From Mycobacteriaceae bacterium (lineage in GTDB: Bacteria > Actinomycetota > Actinomycetes > Mycobacteriales > Mycobacteriaceae), in NCBI GenBank assembly GCA_019749805.1, contig JAIEPH010000026.1, positions 124,001-188,000 of the forward strand: a stretch of 64,000 nucleotides of DNA, given 5' to 3'. The translations under genes were made by a program, and so were the position numbers. The notes beneath the pieces are model-generated. The model was not told the origin of the DNA, did no database searches, and saw nothing but the letters and a program-made list of their open reading frames with translations. Shown in pieces: positions 26,668 through 35,116 of the stretch (positions are counted from its first letter, which is position 1; every line of letters begins with the position of its first letter).

Positions 26668-27696
26668 GTGGCTGAGCTGATGAACCGGCAGATCGTCTTG
26701 CGTCGTCGCCCGACCGGGTTGGTTGCGCCCGACGACACCGAGTTGGTGACCACACCGGCGCCCGAGCCTGCCGAGGGTGAGGCACTGATCCGCACGACCT
26801 ATGTCGGTATCGACGCCGCCGCGCGCACATGGCTCAACGATCAACCCGGCTATCTCCCACCCGTGCAGATCGGCGAGGTCATCCGCGCGGCAGGCATCGG
26901 CGAGGTCGTCGCATCGCGCTGTGACGCCTACGCCGTCGGCGACGTCGTCACGACGCTCACCAATTTCCAGGAGTACGTGATCTGCCGCGACGACATCTTC
27001 ACCACCCCGGTGCCCGGGCCGCAGGACAAGGTCGACCAACTCGCAGTGATGTCCGTGTACGGGCCGACGGGCGCCACCGCCTACTTCGGCATGGTCGGCA
27101 TCGGTAAGCCCAAGGAGGGGGAGACGGTGGTCGTCTCCGCTGCGGCGGGAGCCACCGGATCGGTGGCCGGTCAGATCGCCAAGATCGCGGGCGCCCGCGT
27201 CGTGGGCATCGCCGGTGGGCCCGACAAGTGCAAGGCGGTCGTCGAGGACTTCGGATTCGATGCGTGCATCGACTACCGGGAAGACAACTTGAAGGCCGCG
27301 CTCAAGGAGCACTGCCCTCGCGGGGTCGACGTTTACTTCGACAACGTCGGCGGTCCGATTCTGGATGCTGTGCTCGGCCGTCTCGCACCTAAGGCGCGTG
27401 TGGTGCTGTGCGGTGTCATCTCCAGCTACCTCACCGGTGAGCATCCCGGACCTGCCAACTACGTGAACCTGCTCGCGAAAACCGCGACGATGCAAGGCTT
27501 CAACGCGCTCGATGAGTGGAGCCGATTCGATGAAGCGTTCGGCCCCCTGCGTCAGTGGTCGGATGAAGGCAAGCTCGTCCACCGCCAGACGATTTACGAG
27601 GGCATCGAGTCGTGTGTCGACGCCATGAACGGGTTGTTCACCGGGGCGAACATCGGCAAGATGTTGGTGAAGATCAGCGAACCAAAAAACGGCTGA
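26668..27696 (+). CDS. MDR-family NADP-dependent oxidoreductase (zinc-free quinone reductase type)
   Basis: 342-residue medium-chain reductase resembling the CurA/leukotriene-B4-dehydrogenase group, which reduces double bonds of enones and enals with NADPH. The segment VVVSAAAGATGSVAGQIAKI provides the AxxGxxG cofactor loop, and GVDVYFDNVGGPILDAVL is diagnostic. The zinc-binding cysteines of alcohol dehydrogenases are absent. GTG 26668 is used, with ATG 26680 as the alternative start. Divergent from the LLM gene. Confidence 0.83.
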   Translation: MAELMNRQIVLRRRPTGLVAPDDTELVTTPAPEPAEGEALIRTTYVGIDAAARTWLNDQPGYLPPVQIGEVIRAAGIGEVVASRCDAYAVGDVVTTLTNFQEYVICRDDIFTTPVPGPQDKVDQLAVMSVYGPTGATAYFGMVGIGKPKEGETVVVSAAAGATGSVAGQIAKIAGARVVGIAGGPDKCKAVVEDFGFDACIDYREDNLKAALKEHCPRGVDVYFDNVGGPILDAVLGRLAPKARVVLCGVISSYLTGEHPGPANYVNLLAKTATMQGFNALDEWSRFDEAFGPLRQWSDEGKLVHRQTIYEGIESCVDAMNGLFTGANIGKMLVKISEPKNG

Positions 27697-27728
27697 ATAC
27701 CTCCAGAAGAAAGAGGGTACAAGGGGGC

Positions 27729-28511
27729 ATGGTTTCTAACGTCCTTCGTTTGCTCGGCGCCGCCGTCACCGCTGTCGCGGCTCTCCTGCTCTCGCCTGTC
27801 CCATTCGCCACCGCCCAGGGATGTCCCGATGTCGAGGTGGTTTTCGCACGTGGCACCGGTGAACCGCCGGGCGTCGGCGGGGTCGGCCAGGCGTTCGTCG
27901 ACGCGCTGCGCGCGCAAGCCGGACCTCGGTCCATGAACGTCTATCCGGTCAACTACGCGGCCAGCAGCGACTTCATGGGAGATCGCATCGCGTTCGCCAG
28001 GACCGTCGTGGATGGCATCCGAGATGCGGGTACGCACATCGAGGCCACGGCGGCGAACTGCCCGGACACCAAGATCGTGCTCGGCGGCTTCTCCCAGGGC
28101 GCAGCCCTCGCCGGTTACGTGACCTCGGCCGAGATCCCGGAGGAGGTGCCTGCCCAGTACCGCGAGTTCATTCCGAATCCGATGCCCTCGGAGGTCGCTG
28201 ACCATGTCGCAGCTGTAGTCCTGATCGGACTACCGTCGGCGGAATTCCTGAGCAGTGGAGGCGCCCCGCCCATCACGATCGGTCCGTCGTACGTCGACAA
28301 GACTCTCAAGGTCTGCGCGCCTGACGACAACATCTGCAACGGCGCACCGGCTGGTCCGCCCAGCTTCGCCCACGCGATGTACGGCGTCAACGGAAGCGCC
28401 AATGACGCGGCGGAATATGCGGTTGCCAGACTTGGTCCGCCCCCGCCACCTCCAGCCGCTGCGTCGATGATCCCGGCGCCTCCGGCCCCGTGGGCTATGC
28501 CGGTGCAGTAA
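27729..28511 (+). CDS. Secreted cutinase-like serine esterase (CULP type)
   Basis: 260-residue secreted protein of the mycobacterial cutinase-like family. Signal peptide ends at FATAQG. Family features are CPDVEVVFARGTGEPPGVG, the nucleophile elbow GGFSQGAALA, the CAPDDNIC segment with the catalytic Asp and a cysteine pair, and FAHAMYG with the probable catalytic His. A proline-rich tail of about 25 residues ends the protein. ATG 27729 follows an AAGGGGG ribosome-binding site. Members hydrolyse esters of fatty acids in the cell envelope. Confidence 0.9.
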   Translation: MVSNVLRLLGAAVTAVAALLLSPVPFATAQGCPDVEVVFARGTGEPPGVGGVGQAFVDALRAQAGPRSMNVYPVNYAASSDFMGDRIAFARTVVDGIRDAGTHIEATAANCPDTKIVLGGFSQGAALAGYVTSAEIPEEVPAQYREFIPNPMPSEVADHVAAVVLIGLPSAEFLSSGGAPPITIGPSYVDKTLKVCAPDDNICNGAPAGPPSFAHAMYGVNGSANDAAEYAVARLGPPPPPPAAASMIPAPPAPWAMPVQ

Positions 28512-28547
28512 TCGCCGCGTCCCGGCGTCGAACCGCAGCGTTGGGTG

Positions 28548-29762
28548 TCACCACGTGACCGGAAGCTCTTTCATGCCGTAGATGCCGGATTCGCCCTTGA
28601 ATCTCAGCTCTTCCACATCGACGGCCAGTCGCAGGCCCGGCACTCGTCGCGCTAGTGTCGCGAACGCGATCTGCATCTCGGCCCGGGCGAGGTTCGCACC
28701 GATGCAACTATGCACGCCGTAACCGAAACCCAAGTGCCCGCGCGCATTTCGGTCACCATCGAGTACATCTGGGTTGTCGACGAAGTCGGGATCCCAATTT
28801 CCGGCGGGCAAGTTCATCACCAGCCAGTCACCGGCGTGGATCTGTTGTCCGCCGAGGATGAGATCTTCGGTCGCGATCCGGTCGACCTGGCTGTGCACGA
28901 TGGCAAGGTAGCGCAACAATTCCTCGACGATCCTGGCGATCACCGACTGGTCGTCGGTATGCCCGAGCAGCTCGAACATCTCCCGATGTTCCATCAGCGC
29001 AACGGTTCCCAGGGCGATCATGTTCGCCGTCGTCTCGTGACCGGCCTGCATCATGATCGCGCCGGTGACGGTGGCGGTCTCTGGGCTGATGTCACCGGTC
29101 ACCACATGATCGGTGACGAGTCGGCTGAGCAGATCGTCGCCGGGCTCGTGCTTCTTGCGCTCGACGAGCTCGGCGATGTAGGCGAACATCTCCCCGAAGG
29201 CCTTCGCCTTCTCTTCGTCGGAGGTGTGAACGTCCAGTCCGACCGTCGTGTGATGGTGGAACAGTTCGAGGTCGTCGCCGGGTACGCCGAGCAGGTGTGC
29301 GATGACGAGCGAGGGCACCGGCAACGCGAAGGCACGCACGAGGTCGGCAGGCGGGCCGGCCTCGAGCATCGCGTCGAGATAGTGATCGACGATCTCCTGG
29401 ATCTGCAGTCGCATACCGTCGACGCGCCGGAAGGTGAAGTCTCTGGTCAGCATTCGCCGGATCCGATGGTGTTCGGGATCGTCGACGCGCGCGAACATGA
29501 TCGGCGTCTTGTTCTCGCTGTCCTTCGGCATCATTTCGGAGGGAATGGTTTCGGCGGACAGCCGGGGATCGACGAGTGCGGCCCGGATGTCTTCGTACCG
29601 GCTGACTACCCATGTCGGCCTGCCCTGGTAGTTCGCGCGTCGCAGACCGGGCTCGTCGCGCCATTGCGTGAACTCTGCGGGCGGGCGCAACGGGCACGTC
29701 GCCGATCGCGCAGCGGGGATTGCGGGAAGGTCGGACTCTGTGGCTGTGGAAGTGCTTGTCAT
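28548..29762 (-). CDS. Cytochrome P450, CYP105-like
   Basis: 404-residue P450 with I-helix AGHETTANM, K-helix EELLRY and heme loop FGYGVHSCIGANLAR. The N-terminal half (IRRMLTRDFTFRRVDGMR and GPPADLVRAFALPVPS) resembles actinobacterial CYP105 enzymes that oxidise diverse small molecules. I prefer ATG 29762, which has GGAAA upstream, over a TTG at 29780. Divergent from a TetR gene with palindromes in between, so that TetR likely controls it. No ferredoxin is adjacent. Confidence 0.85.
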   Translation of the reverse strand: MTSTSTATESDLPAIPAARSATCPLRPPAEFTQWRDEPGLRRANYQGRPTWVVSRYEDIRAALVDPRLSAETIPSEMMPKDSENKTPIMFARVDDPEHHRIRRMLTRDFTFRRVDGMRLQIQEIVDHYLDAMLEAGPPADLVRAFALPVPSLVIAHLLGVPGDDLELFHHHTTVGLDVHTSDEEKAKAFGEMFAYIAELVERKKHEPGDDLLSRLVTDHVVTGDISPETATVTGAIMMQAGHETTANMIALGTVALMEHREMFELLGHTDDQSVIARIVEELLRYLAIVHSQVDRIATEDLILGGQQIHAGDWLVMNLPAGNWDPDFVDNPDVLDGDRNARGHLGFGYGVHSCIGANLARAEMQIAFATLARRVPGLRLAVDVEELRFKGESGIYGMKELPVTW

Positions 29763-29781
29763 CACCGGCGTTTCCGTCAAG

Positions 29782-29797
29782 TGTCAGTGTCCTGACA
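29782..29797. promoter_or_regulatory. Inverted repeat upstream of the CYP105-like gene
   Basis: Arms TGTCAG and CTGACA separated by four bases, 20 bases before the P450 start and 57 bases before the divergent TetR start. It is a probable TetR-family operator, by position and symmetry only. Confidence 0.45.
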
Positions 29798-29829
29798 ATT
29801 AGTGCCGAGCGTAGGACCCGCCGGAGTGG

Positions 29830-29851
29830 CAGTCAACTGTCAGTTAGACTG
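29830..29851. promoter_or_regulatory. Imperfect palindrome at the TetR start
   Basis: Outer arms CAGTC and GACTG enclose the inner inverted repeat AACTG-T-CAGTT, ending three bases before the TetR ATG. It shares the TGTCAG element with the site at 29782-29797, so both may bind the same regulator and give autoregulation. Confidence 0.4.
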
Positions 29852-29853
29852 GG

Positions 29854-30486
29854 ATGATGACCGACGTCGCTGATCGGCCGCTGCGCGCCGATGCAGCGCG
29901 CAACGCGGAGCGCATTCTTCGCGCAGCGCGCGACGTGTACGGCGAACTGGGGGCCGAGGCGCCGATGGAGGCCATCGCCCGCCGTGCGGGCGTCGGCGAG
30001 CGCACTCTGTACCGGCGATTTCCCACCAAGGGCGACTTGATCAACGCCGCACTGGACCAGAGCATCGCCGAGAACCTCACGCCGGTGATCGAGAAAGCGC
30101 TTGACGACAAGGACCCGATGCGCGGACTCGTCGCCTTGGTCGAGACGGCGATCTCTCTGGGGGCCCGTGAGCACCACATGCTCACCGCGGCGCGTCGTGC
30201 GGGGGCGCTGCGGTCCGACGTCTCGGCCGAGCTGAACGACGCCCTGGCCAGGCTCATCGCGCGCGGCCGGAAGGCGGGAGTGATCCGGACCGACGTGGTT
30301 GCCGACGACCTGCCCCGCTTCATCGCGATGCTCTACGGCGTGCTGTCGACGATGGATTCCGACAGCGACGGTTGGCGGCGTTACGTCGCTCTGCTCATCG
30401 ACTCGATATCGACGGGTGCACGGCGGCGCACCCTCCCGCGCGCGGTGCCGCTTCGGTTCGAGCCCTCGTCGAGCAGCTGGCCCTAG
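29854..30486 (+). CDS. TetR-family regulator next to the CYP105-like P450
   Basis: 210-residue TetR protein. The helix-turn-helix lies near residues 30-55 (EAIARRAGVGERTLYRRFPTKGDLI) and the rest is a helical ligand-binding domain. Divergent from the P450 gene and separated from it by two inverted repeats. It probably represses the P450 gene until an unknown ligand binds. Confidence 0.85.
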   Translation: MMTDVADRPLRADAARNAERILRAARDVYGELGAEAPMEAIARRAGVGERTLYRRFPTKGDLINAALDQSIAENLTPVIEKALDDKDPMRGLVALVETAISLGAREHHMLTAARRAGALRSDVSAELNDALARLIARGRKAGVIRTDVVADDLPRFIAMLYGVLSTMDSDSDGWRRYVALLIDSISTGARRRTLPRAVPLRFEPSSSSWP

Positions 30487-30656
30487 TGCGCGCTGGTGCC
30501 GCGGCCGGATGCGATGTGGTCGGCTGCGTAGGTTGCGGCCTGATCGGTCATCCCGTTTACCCGGATAGCTGTTGTGGGCGGCACCGTCCCCACCGCCGGG
30601 TGAGCAGATCGGGTCCGCGGTATTGAGCGCCTCGCCGAACCGCGGTTCTCGCAGGA

Positions 30657-31478
30657 TCAGCCTAGAACCGGGAATCTGCGTTCGCGGGCCAGCCGGTCTA
30701 GCGCGGTCTGCATCACGGAGCGCACGTATGTGTCGACTTCGCCGATCTCTGGCTGCTCTCCGAACCGGGCGACGACGTCGATAGGTTCGAGTACCTCGGT
30801 CACGATCTTCGACGGCAGTGGCAGATTGGCTGGAAAGAAGCTAGTGAGGCCGAACGGGACACCCACCGCAAGCGGAAGTATTTCCAACCGTATGCGCTTC
30901 AGGCCCAGGCTTCTTGCCAGTCGAGCGCCACGGGTCAAGAACAGTTGCGTTTCCTGGCCTCCGATCGACACCATCGGCGCGATCGGCACTTGAGCTTCGA
31001 TCGCGGCCCTGATGTATCCGGTGCGGCCGTTGAAATCGATGACATTCTGGGAGAACGTCGGCCGGAAGGAGTCGTAGTCCCCGCCCGGGAACACCAGCAC
31101 GACCGCACCGGTGTGCAGCGCTTGCGCAGCGTTCTTTCGGTTGGCGTGGACGACGCCGACGCGGCCCAACCATCCCGCCAACGGTGTGATGAAAACGCCA
31201 TAGTGGGCGAGCGTGTAGAGAGGGCGGTCGTATCCGAAGTGGTCGTAGAAGTCCGGGGCGAATACCAGGACGTCAGGCGTCAGCACACCGCCGGAGTGAT
31301 TACACACAATCAACGCGCCCCCGTTCCGTGGGAAGGCATCCAGTCCCCGCACTTCGGACCTGAACCAGAGCTTGATCAGCGGCGCCACCGCCTTGGCTGC
31401 CATTTCGGTAAAGGCCGGATCCCACTTGGCCATCTCCAGCTGGTCATCGTCGTTGCCGCTCAAATGTTCCCACTGCAT
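30657..31478 (-). CDS. PlsC-like lysophospholipid/glycerol acyltransferase, third gene of the yrbE operon
   Basis: 273-residue acyltransferase of the PlsC (1-acylglycerol-phosphate acyltransferase) superfamily. Motif I is NHSGGVLTPD, a variant of NHxxxxD, and motif III is FPGGDYDSF in place of the more common FPEG. The start ATG 31478 lies five bases after the yrbEB stop, so it is cotranscribed with the two permease genes. It could modify a lipid that the permeases move, but this is inference. Confidence 0.8.
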   Translation of the reverse strand: MQWEHLSGNDDDQLEMAKWDPAFTEMAAKAVAPLIKLWFRSEVRGLDAFPRNGGALIVCNHSGGVLTPDVLVFAPDFYDHFGYDRPLYTLAHYGVFITPLAGWLGRVGVVHANRKNAAQALHTGAVVLVFPGGDYDSFRPTFSQNVIDFNGRTGYIRAAIEAQVPIAPMVSIGGQETQLFLTRGARLARSLGLKRIRLEILPLAVGVPFGLTSFFPANLPLPSKIVTEVLEPIDVVARFGEQPEIGEVDTYVRSVMQTALDRLARERRFPVLG

Positions 31479-31483
31479 TGTTC

Positions 31484-32329
31484 TCAGCCCGCCAGGTTGA
31501 AGTTGCCACTTGATCCGTAGATCGCCAGAGAGACAAGCAAAGTCACCGATACCACAGCGATGAGCGATGCGCGCACTGCGTTTCCCGTCGCGACACCGAC
31601 ACCGGACGGCCCACCGCTCGCGTGGTACCCGAAGTAGGTGTGCACCAACAGGATGGTGATGGCCATGGCAATGGCCTGGACGAAGGACCACAGCAGGTCC
31701 ATCGGGTTGAGGAAGGTCGAGAAGTAGTGGTCGTACAGGCCGGGCGACTGCCCAAGGATTGTCACGGTCGTGAAGCGGCTCGCGACGAACGACAGGATGA
31801 TGGCGATGGCGTACAACGGTGTGATGGCGATCATCCCGGCGACGATTCTGGTGCTGACCAGGAAGGAGATCGGGCGGATGGCCATGGCTTCGAGCGCGTC
31901 GATTTCCTCGTTGATTCGCATGGCACCCAACTGAGCGGTCACGCCTGCGCCAAAGGTTGCCGCCAGACCAATCCCGGCGACCACCGGGGCCGAGATACGG
32001 ACGTTGATGAACGCCGACAGAAAACCCGTCAACGCCTCGATGCCGATGTCCCCTAGGGAGCTGTGCCCTTGGACGGCCAGCGTCCCACCGGTCGCCAGGG
32101 TCAGGAATCCCACGATGGCGACGGTTCCACCGATCATCGCCAAGGTGCCTGCACCCATACTGATTACGGCGATTTGGCGGACAATGTCACGCCGGTAGTT
32201 GATCGTCGCGAACGGGATGCCCGCGAGCGCCTTGCCGAAAAACACTGCCTGATCGCCCAAGCGGACCAGAACGGTGACCGGACGCTCGAGTTCACGCCTG
32301 ACTCGAAGATTGGTGGCATGTAGCGTCAC
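31484..32329 (-). CDS. YrbEB-type MlaE permease of an orphan pair
   Basis: 281-residue integral-membrane protein of the MlaE/YrbE family with about five to six hydrophobic helices. The conserved loop GAMRINEEIDALEAMAI and ending GNFNLAG align closely with the yrbE4B fragment at the left of this window. It follows the yrbEA gene by 12 bases. Unlike all known mce loci, no mce genes follow it, and an acyltransferase gene does instead. Confidence 0.88.
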   Translation of the reverse strand: MTLHATNLRVRRELERPVTVLVRLGDQAVFFGKALAGIPFATINYRRDIVRQIAVISMGAGTLAMIGGTVAIVGFLTLATGGTLAVQGHSSLGDIGIEALTGFLSAFINVRISAPVVAGIGLAATFGAGVTAQLGAMRINEEIDALEAMAIRPISFLVSTRIVAGMIAITPLYAIAIILSFVASRFTTVTILGQSPGLYDHYFSTFLNPMDLLWSFVQAIAMAITILLVHTYFGYHASGGPSGVGVATGNAVRASLIAVVSVTLLVSLAIYGSSGNFNLAG

Positions 32330-32341
32330 GGCGTCACGCTT

Positions 32342-33160
32342 TCAGCCGGCCGTCAACTGGACGCCGATTGCAGTGACGACGACGTTCACGACGAACAGCG
32401 ACATGAAGGCAAAGACGACCGTTTCGTTCACGGCGTTGCCGACGGCCTGCGCGCCGCCGCCGACGATCGTCAATCCCCGGTAACACGCGACCAGGCCAGC
32501 GATGAGGCCGAACAATCCGGCCTTGACGCCCGAGATGATCAGCTCGGGGACGCCGGTCAGCACCGTGATACCGGATGCGAACGCACCGGGATTGACGTCC
32601 TGAACGAACACCGAGAACACGTAGCCGCCGACAATGCCGATGGTGCAGACAAGGCCGTTCAGCAATACAGCCACCAACGCCGACGCGAGCATGCGCGGCG
32701 TCACCAACCGCTGAACGGGGTTGATGCCCAAGACCTCCAGTGCGGCGATCTCGTCGCGGATGGTGCGTGAGCCAAGATCGGCGCACATCGACGTGGCGCC
32801 GGCGCCGGCCACGATCAACACGGTCACCAGCGGACCGATCTGCGTGACCGCGCCGAACGCCGCACCCGCACCGCTGAGGTCTGCCGCACCGAGTTCGCGC
32901 AGCAGAATGTTCAACGTGAAGCTGACCAGAACCGTGAACGGAATCGCGACAAGCAGTGTCGGTACGAGTGAGACGCGGACGATGAACCAGGATTGCTCCA
33001 CGAACTCTCGACCCTGAAAGGGGCGACGAAACAGGAACTTCACCGCGTCGGCCGACATTACGAACAAGCCCCCGACACCCTGAAACGGTCGACTCCAGGC
33101 GGGAGCACCTGACGGGCCAGCGGTCTCACCGGAGGAACGTGCGGGAGCCTCGGCAGCCAT
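32342..33160 (-). CDS. YrbEA-type MlaE permease of an orphan pair
   Basis: 272-residue MlaE-family permease. The protein starts with a polar stretch (MAAEAPARSSGETAGPSG), then membrane helices and the conserved loop ADLGSRTIRDEIAALEVLGI of the family. I chose ATG 33160 because GGAGG sits just upstream; an extension to 33244 lacks such a signal. First gene of a three-gene operon with yrbEB and the acyltransferase. Expected to form a heterodimeric ABC permease with YrbEB and use the shared Mkl ATPase. Confidence 0.87.
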   Translation of the reverse strand: MAAEAPARSSGETAGPSGAPAWSRPFQGVGGLFVMSADAVKFLFRRPFQGREFVEQSWFIVRVSLVPTLLVAIPFTVLVSFTLNILLRELGAADLSGAGAAFGAVTQIGPLVTVLIVAGAGATSMCADLGSRTIRDEIAALEVLGINPVQRLVTPRMLASALVAVLLNGLVCTIGIVGGYVFSVFVQDVNPGAFASGITVLTGVPELIISGVKAGLFGLIAGLVACYRGLTIVGGGAQAVGNAVNETVVFAFMSLFVVNVVVTAIGVQLTAG

Positions 33161-33251
33161 GACCCCCTCCTCGGTTCGGGGCGACCGCACCGCTCGCAGC
33201 TCCCGGTGTTGAGTCCTTGCAGTCACGCTCCGCTGTCCCGTCATCCTTCAG

Positions 33252-33269
33252 AAGGGTCTTTCGACCCTT
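33252..33269 (-). promoter_or_regulatory. Stem-loop with GNRA tetraloop in the yrbEA leader
   Basis: On the yrbEA strand the sequence AAGGGTC-GAAA-GACCCTT forms a perfect seven-pair stem closed by a GAAA tetraloop, about 90 bases before the yrbEA start. A stable leader structure or transcript end of unknown use. Confidence 0.4.
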
Positions 33270-33516
33270 AGGGACGCGCCGCAGTGCCTCTTCCGCTCAG
33301 ATGATGGGTGGCCGGAGGCAACGGGTGCCCGGACGCAGTGGGTCAGCGCCGGACCGATCACCGTTCTTGTTGTGGGAGTTGAGAACAGGCGCGCAATGGC
33401 TGCAGAGTCAGAATGCGGGCCGACCGGAGCGTCGGCCCCCGCTCGGAGCGCAGGTCGTTACGTGATGTGCTGCATCGACGTTCGCTCGCGGTCGGCCCGC
33501 GGGTTCACATTACAAC

Positions 33517-33542
33517 ATCATCTGAACAGTTGAACAGATGAT
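33517..33542. promoter_or_regulatory. Inverted repeat with 8-base arms
   Basis: Arms ATCATCTG and CAGATGAT separated by ten bases, with GAACAG repeated directly inside. Located between the 3' end of the small secreted gene at 33585 and the yrbEA leader. A dimeric regulator site is plausible; the stem is AT-rich, so a terminator is less likely. Confidence 0.35.
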
Positions 33543-33584
33543 TACGGATAGGGCGGACGTGGCATCGATTCAGACCATGGCGAT

Positions 33585-33929
33585 CTAGAGGCCGCCGCAC
33601 TCCGAAGGTCCGATGATGACGTTCCACGGCGGGCAATGCGACGGCCGCGGAGCCGGTAGCGGAGGCGGACCCATGGGCGGCGGTGGAGAATCCATCCATA
33701 GGTAGCTGGCCATCGCGTTGCCGTTCACGTCGAACATCGGCACATTTCCTTTACCCATCGGGACGGTGACGAAGGTGTGGCACACGTTCATGTCCCAGCC
33801 CAGACCGTGCATCGGCAGCGGCTGGCCGGGGCACCACGTGTAACTGCCCTGGGCGGTTGCCGCTCCCATTCCGGCCGCGAGGACGGCGCATACGGCGACC
33901 GCCGTTGCGAACCGCGAATATCGGTACAT
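33585..33929 (-). CDS. Small secreted proline-rich protein (type 2, copy 1)
   Basis: 114-residue secreted protein with signal peptide ending GAATAQG and then WCPGQPLPMHG, WDMNVCHTFV, a proline-rich stretch (SPPPPMGPPPLPAPRP) and HCPPWNVIIGPSEC. Four cysteines suggest two disulfides. GAAAGGAG precedes the ATG at a good distance. The gene at 34242-34679 has the same plan, so they are likely paralogues. Function unknown. Confidence 0.8.
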   Translation of the reverse strand: MYRYSRFATAVAVCAVLAAGMGAATAQGSYTWCPGQPLPMHGLGWDMNVCHTFVTVPMGKGNVPMFDVNGNAMASYLWMDSPPPPMGPPPLPAPRPSHCPPWNVIIGPSECGGL

Positions 33930-33978
33930 CTCGTCTCCTTTCGAACGGCCAATCACAAAATCGGCGTAGCCTGCAGTT

Positions 33979-34245
33979 ATGTGGTCATCAGCGTTGATCG
34001 TGGGTGGTTTGTGTGCTGGCCTGATCGCCGCGGCGCCGGCCGCGCTCGCCGAACCGACTCCGGGGTATCCGGCGACCGACGCCAACGGCGTCCCGACGAA
34101 CAGATCCGGTGGCCCCGCCCCGACGATGAACGGGATCACCTGCACGGGTGGCCATTACGGCGTGTGCTTCGCGATGGCGCAAAGTCAACAGCCGCGCAGG
34201 ATTCCCCGTGTCACTGTGGGCCACAGCCCGACCGTCACGAACTAA
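33979..34245 (+). CDS. Small secreted protein (four-cysteine family, short copy E)
   Basis: 88-residue secreted protein with signal peptide ending ALAEP. It lacks the first cysteine pair but has MNGITCTGGHYGVCFAMAQ and ends TVGHSPTVTN, matching GIPCAGHNSGQCIGLAE and VGHSPTVTN of the copy at 11259, more than 22 kb away. Divergent from the type 2 gene at 33585 (50 bases apart) and overlapping the end of the next type 2 gene by four bases. Confidence 0.75.
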   Translation: MWSSALIVGGLCAGLIAAAPAALAEPTPGYPATDANGVPTNRSGGPAPTMNGITCTGGHYGVCFAMAQSQQPRRIPRVTVGHSPTVTN

Positions 34246-34679
34246 CGCCGCAACGAGCCTGGCGGCCAGTCATAGCCGATCTCGTCGCAGATCGGCGGGA
34301 TGATGATCAGCGATCCGCGCGGGCTGCAGAAGGGCATGCCCGGCGGCGGTTGCAGCGGAGCCGGGGGCGCGCCGACTGGAGCGGGCGGCGGCGAAGCCGG
34401 ATGCGGTGAGCCCGACCATGGGTACATGGTGTTGGTCGTGACGTCCGCGATGCCCTCGGAGGTCCAGTACCAGTCGTGCGGGACGTTCCAGTCCCACGTC
34501 AGTACTTGACCGCCCGGCGGCGGAGCCTGGCCGGGTAGCCAATGTGTGCATGTCTGGCCCGGGGGACAGTTGCCGCCCTGGTAGCTGGGTCCCTGGGCGG
34601 ACGCGGTCGTCACCAATCCCAATCCGGCCATCGCCAGACCGGTGGTTGTCACCGCGATTTTCGCGATTCGGCCGATCAT
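34242..34679 (-). CDS. Small secreted proline-rich protein (type 2, copy 2)
   Basis: 145-residue secreted protein with signal peptide ending TTASAQG, then CPPGQTCTHWLPGQ, WDWNVPHDWYW, a proline-rich middle and FCSPRGSLIIIPPIC. The order CPGQ-like motif, WDxNV, proline stretch, C-terminal cysteine pair around an II-P segment matches the gene at 33585. AAGGGGA precedes ATG 34679. A longer frame upstream has no signal peptide and is rejected. Confidence 0.78.
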   Translation of the reverse strand: MIGRIAKIAVTTTGLAMAGLGLVTTASAQGPSYQGGNCPPGQTCTHWLPGQAPPPGGQVLTWDWNVPHDWYWTSEGIADVTTNTMYPWSGSPHPASPPPAPVGAPPAPLQPPPGMPFCSPRGSLIIIPPICDEIGYDWPPGSLRR

Positions 34680-34820
34680 CGTTCCCCTTCGTCGGGGCAC
34701 GCATGAGTTGCGTCGCCGGTGTTGCCAAGTACAGACCCCGACGATGGCTACCGAACCCAACAATGATGGCCCAGCAAGCGCCGGGTGAATTCGGCAGCCG
34801 CATGGCATCCCAGCGCGCGG

Positions 34821-35116
34821 GAACTGGACATCGTCACGAGCGGGGTAGCGACGTGTGTGGTCATCGATGGCAACGGCAACCACGAGAGCTTCGAACAACG
34901 GTCAACGACCTCGTTTCCGCGCCCCTGGGGTCGTTGCTGACGATCATCATCATCCAGAACACCAGTGCGCCCGAGGACAAGGACAACATCGGCATCGGGG
35001 AGTCGCTGAGTAGGCTTCCACCGCGGGTGTTGTCCGCCGTATTCGGTCTTCCCGCAGACACTTTCAACTCGTTCAAGAAGATCGACAACTCGATCGTCAT
35101 CTTGCGGCCGACTTAG
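34821..35116 (+). pseudogene. Possible frameshifted gene remnant
   Basis: Between two genes, the DNA shows coding-like codon use in two successive frames: first ELDIVTSGVATCVVIDGNGN, then, after about base 34900, LVSAPLGSLLTIIII and FGLPADTFNSFKKIDNS up to a stop at 35116. No start or ribosome-binding site fits either piece. This may be a decayed gene of unknown family. The rest of 34680-34820 shows nothing. Confidence 0.35.

Larger units (their letters stand above)
33161..33584. other. Intergenic region upstream of the orphan yrbE operon
   Basis: 424 bases without a convincing gene. It contains a stem-loop at 33252-33269 and a 26-base inverted repeat at 33517-33542, described separately. 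It probably carries the yrbEA promoter and 5' leader. No RNA gene or terminator with a U-run is evident. Confidence 0.6.

Noticed and set aside
30637..30648. Perfect 12-base palindrome GAACCGCGGTTC
   Set aside because: It lies between two convergent gene ends, has no U-run and no neighbouring promoter; too short and GC-rich to be more than chance or a weak hairpin.
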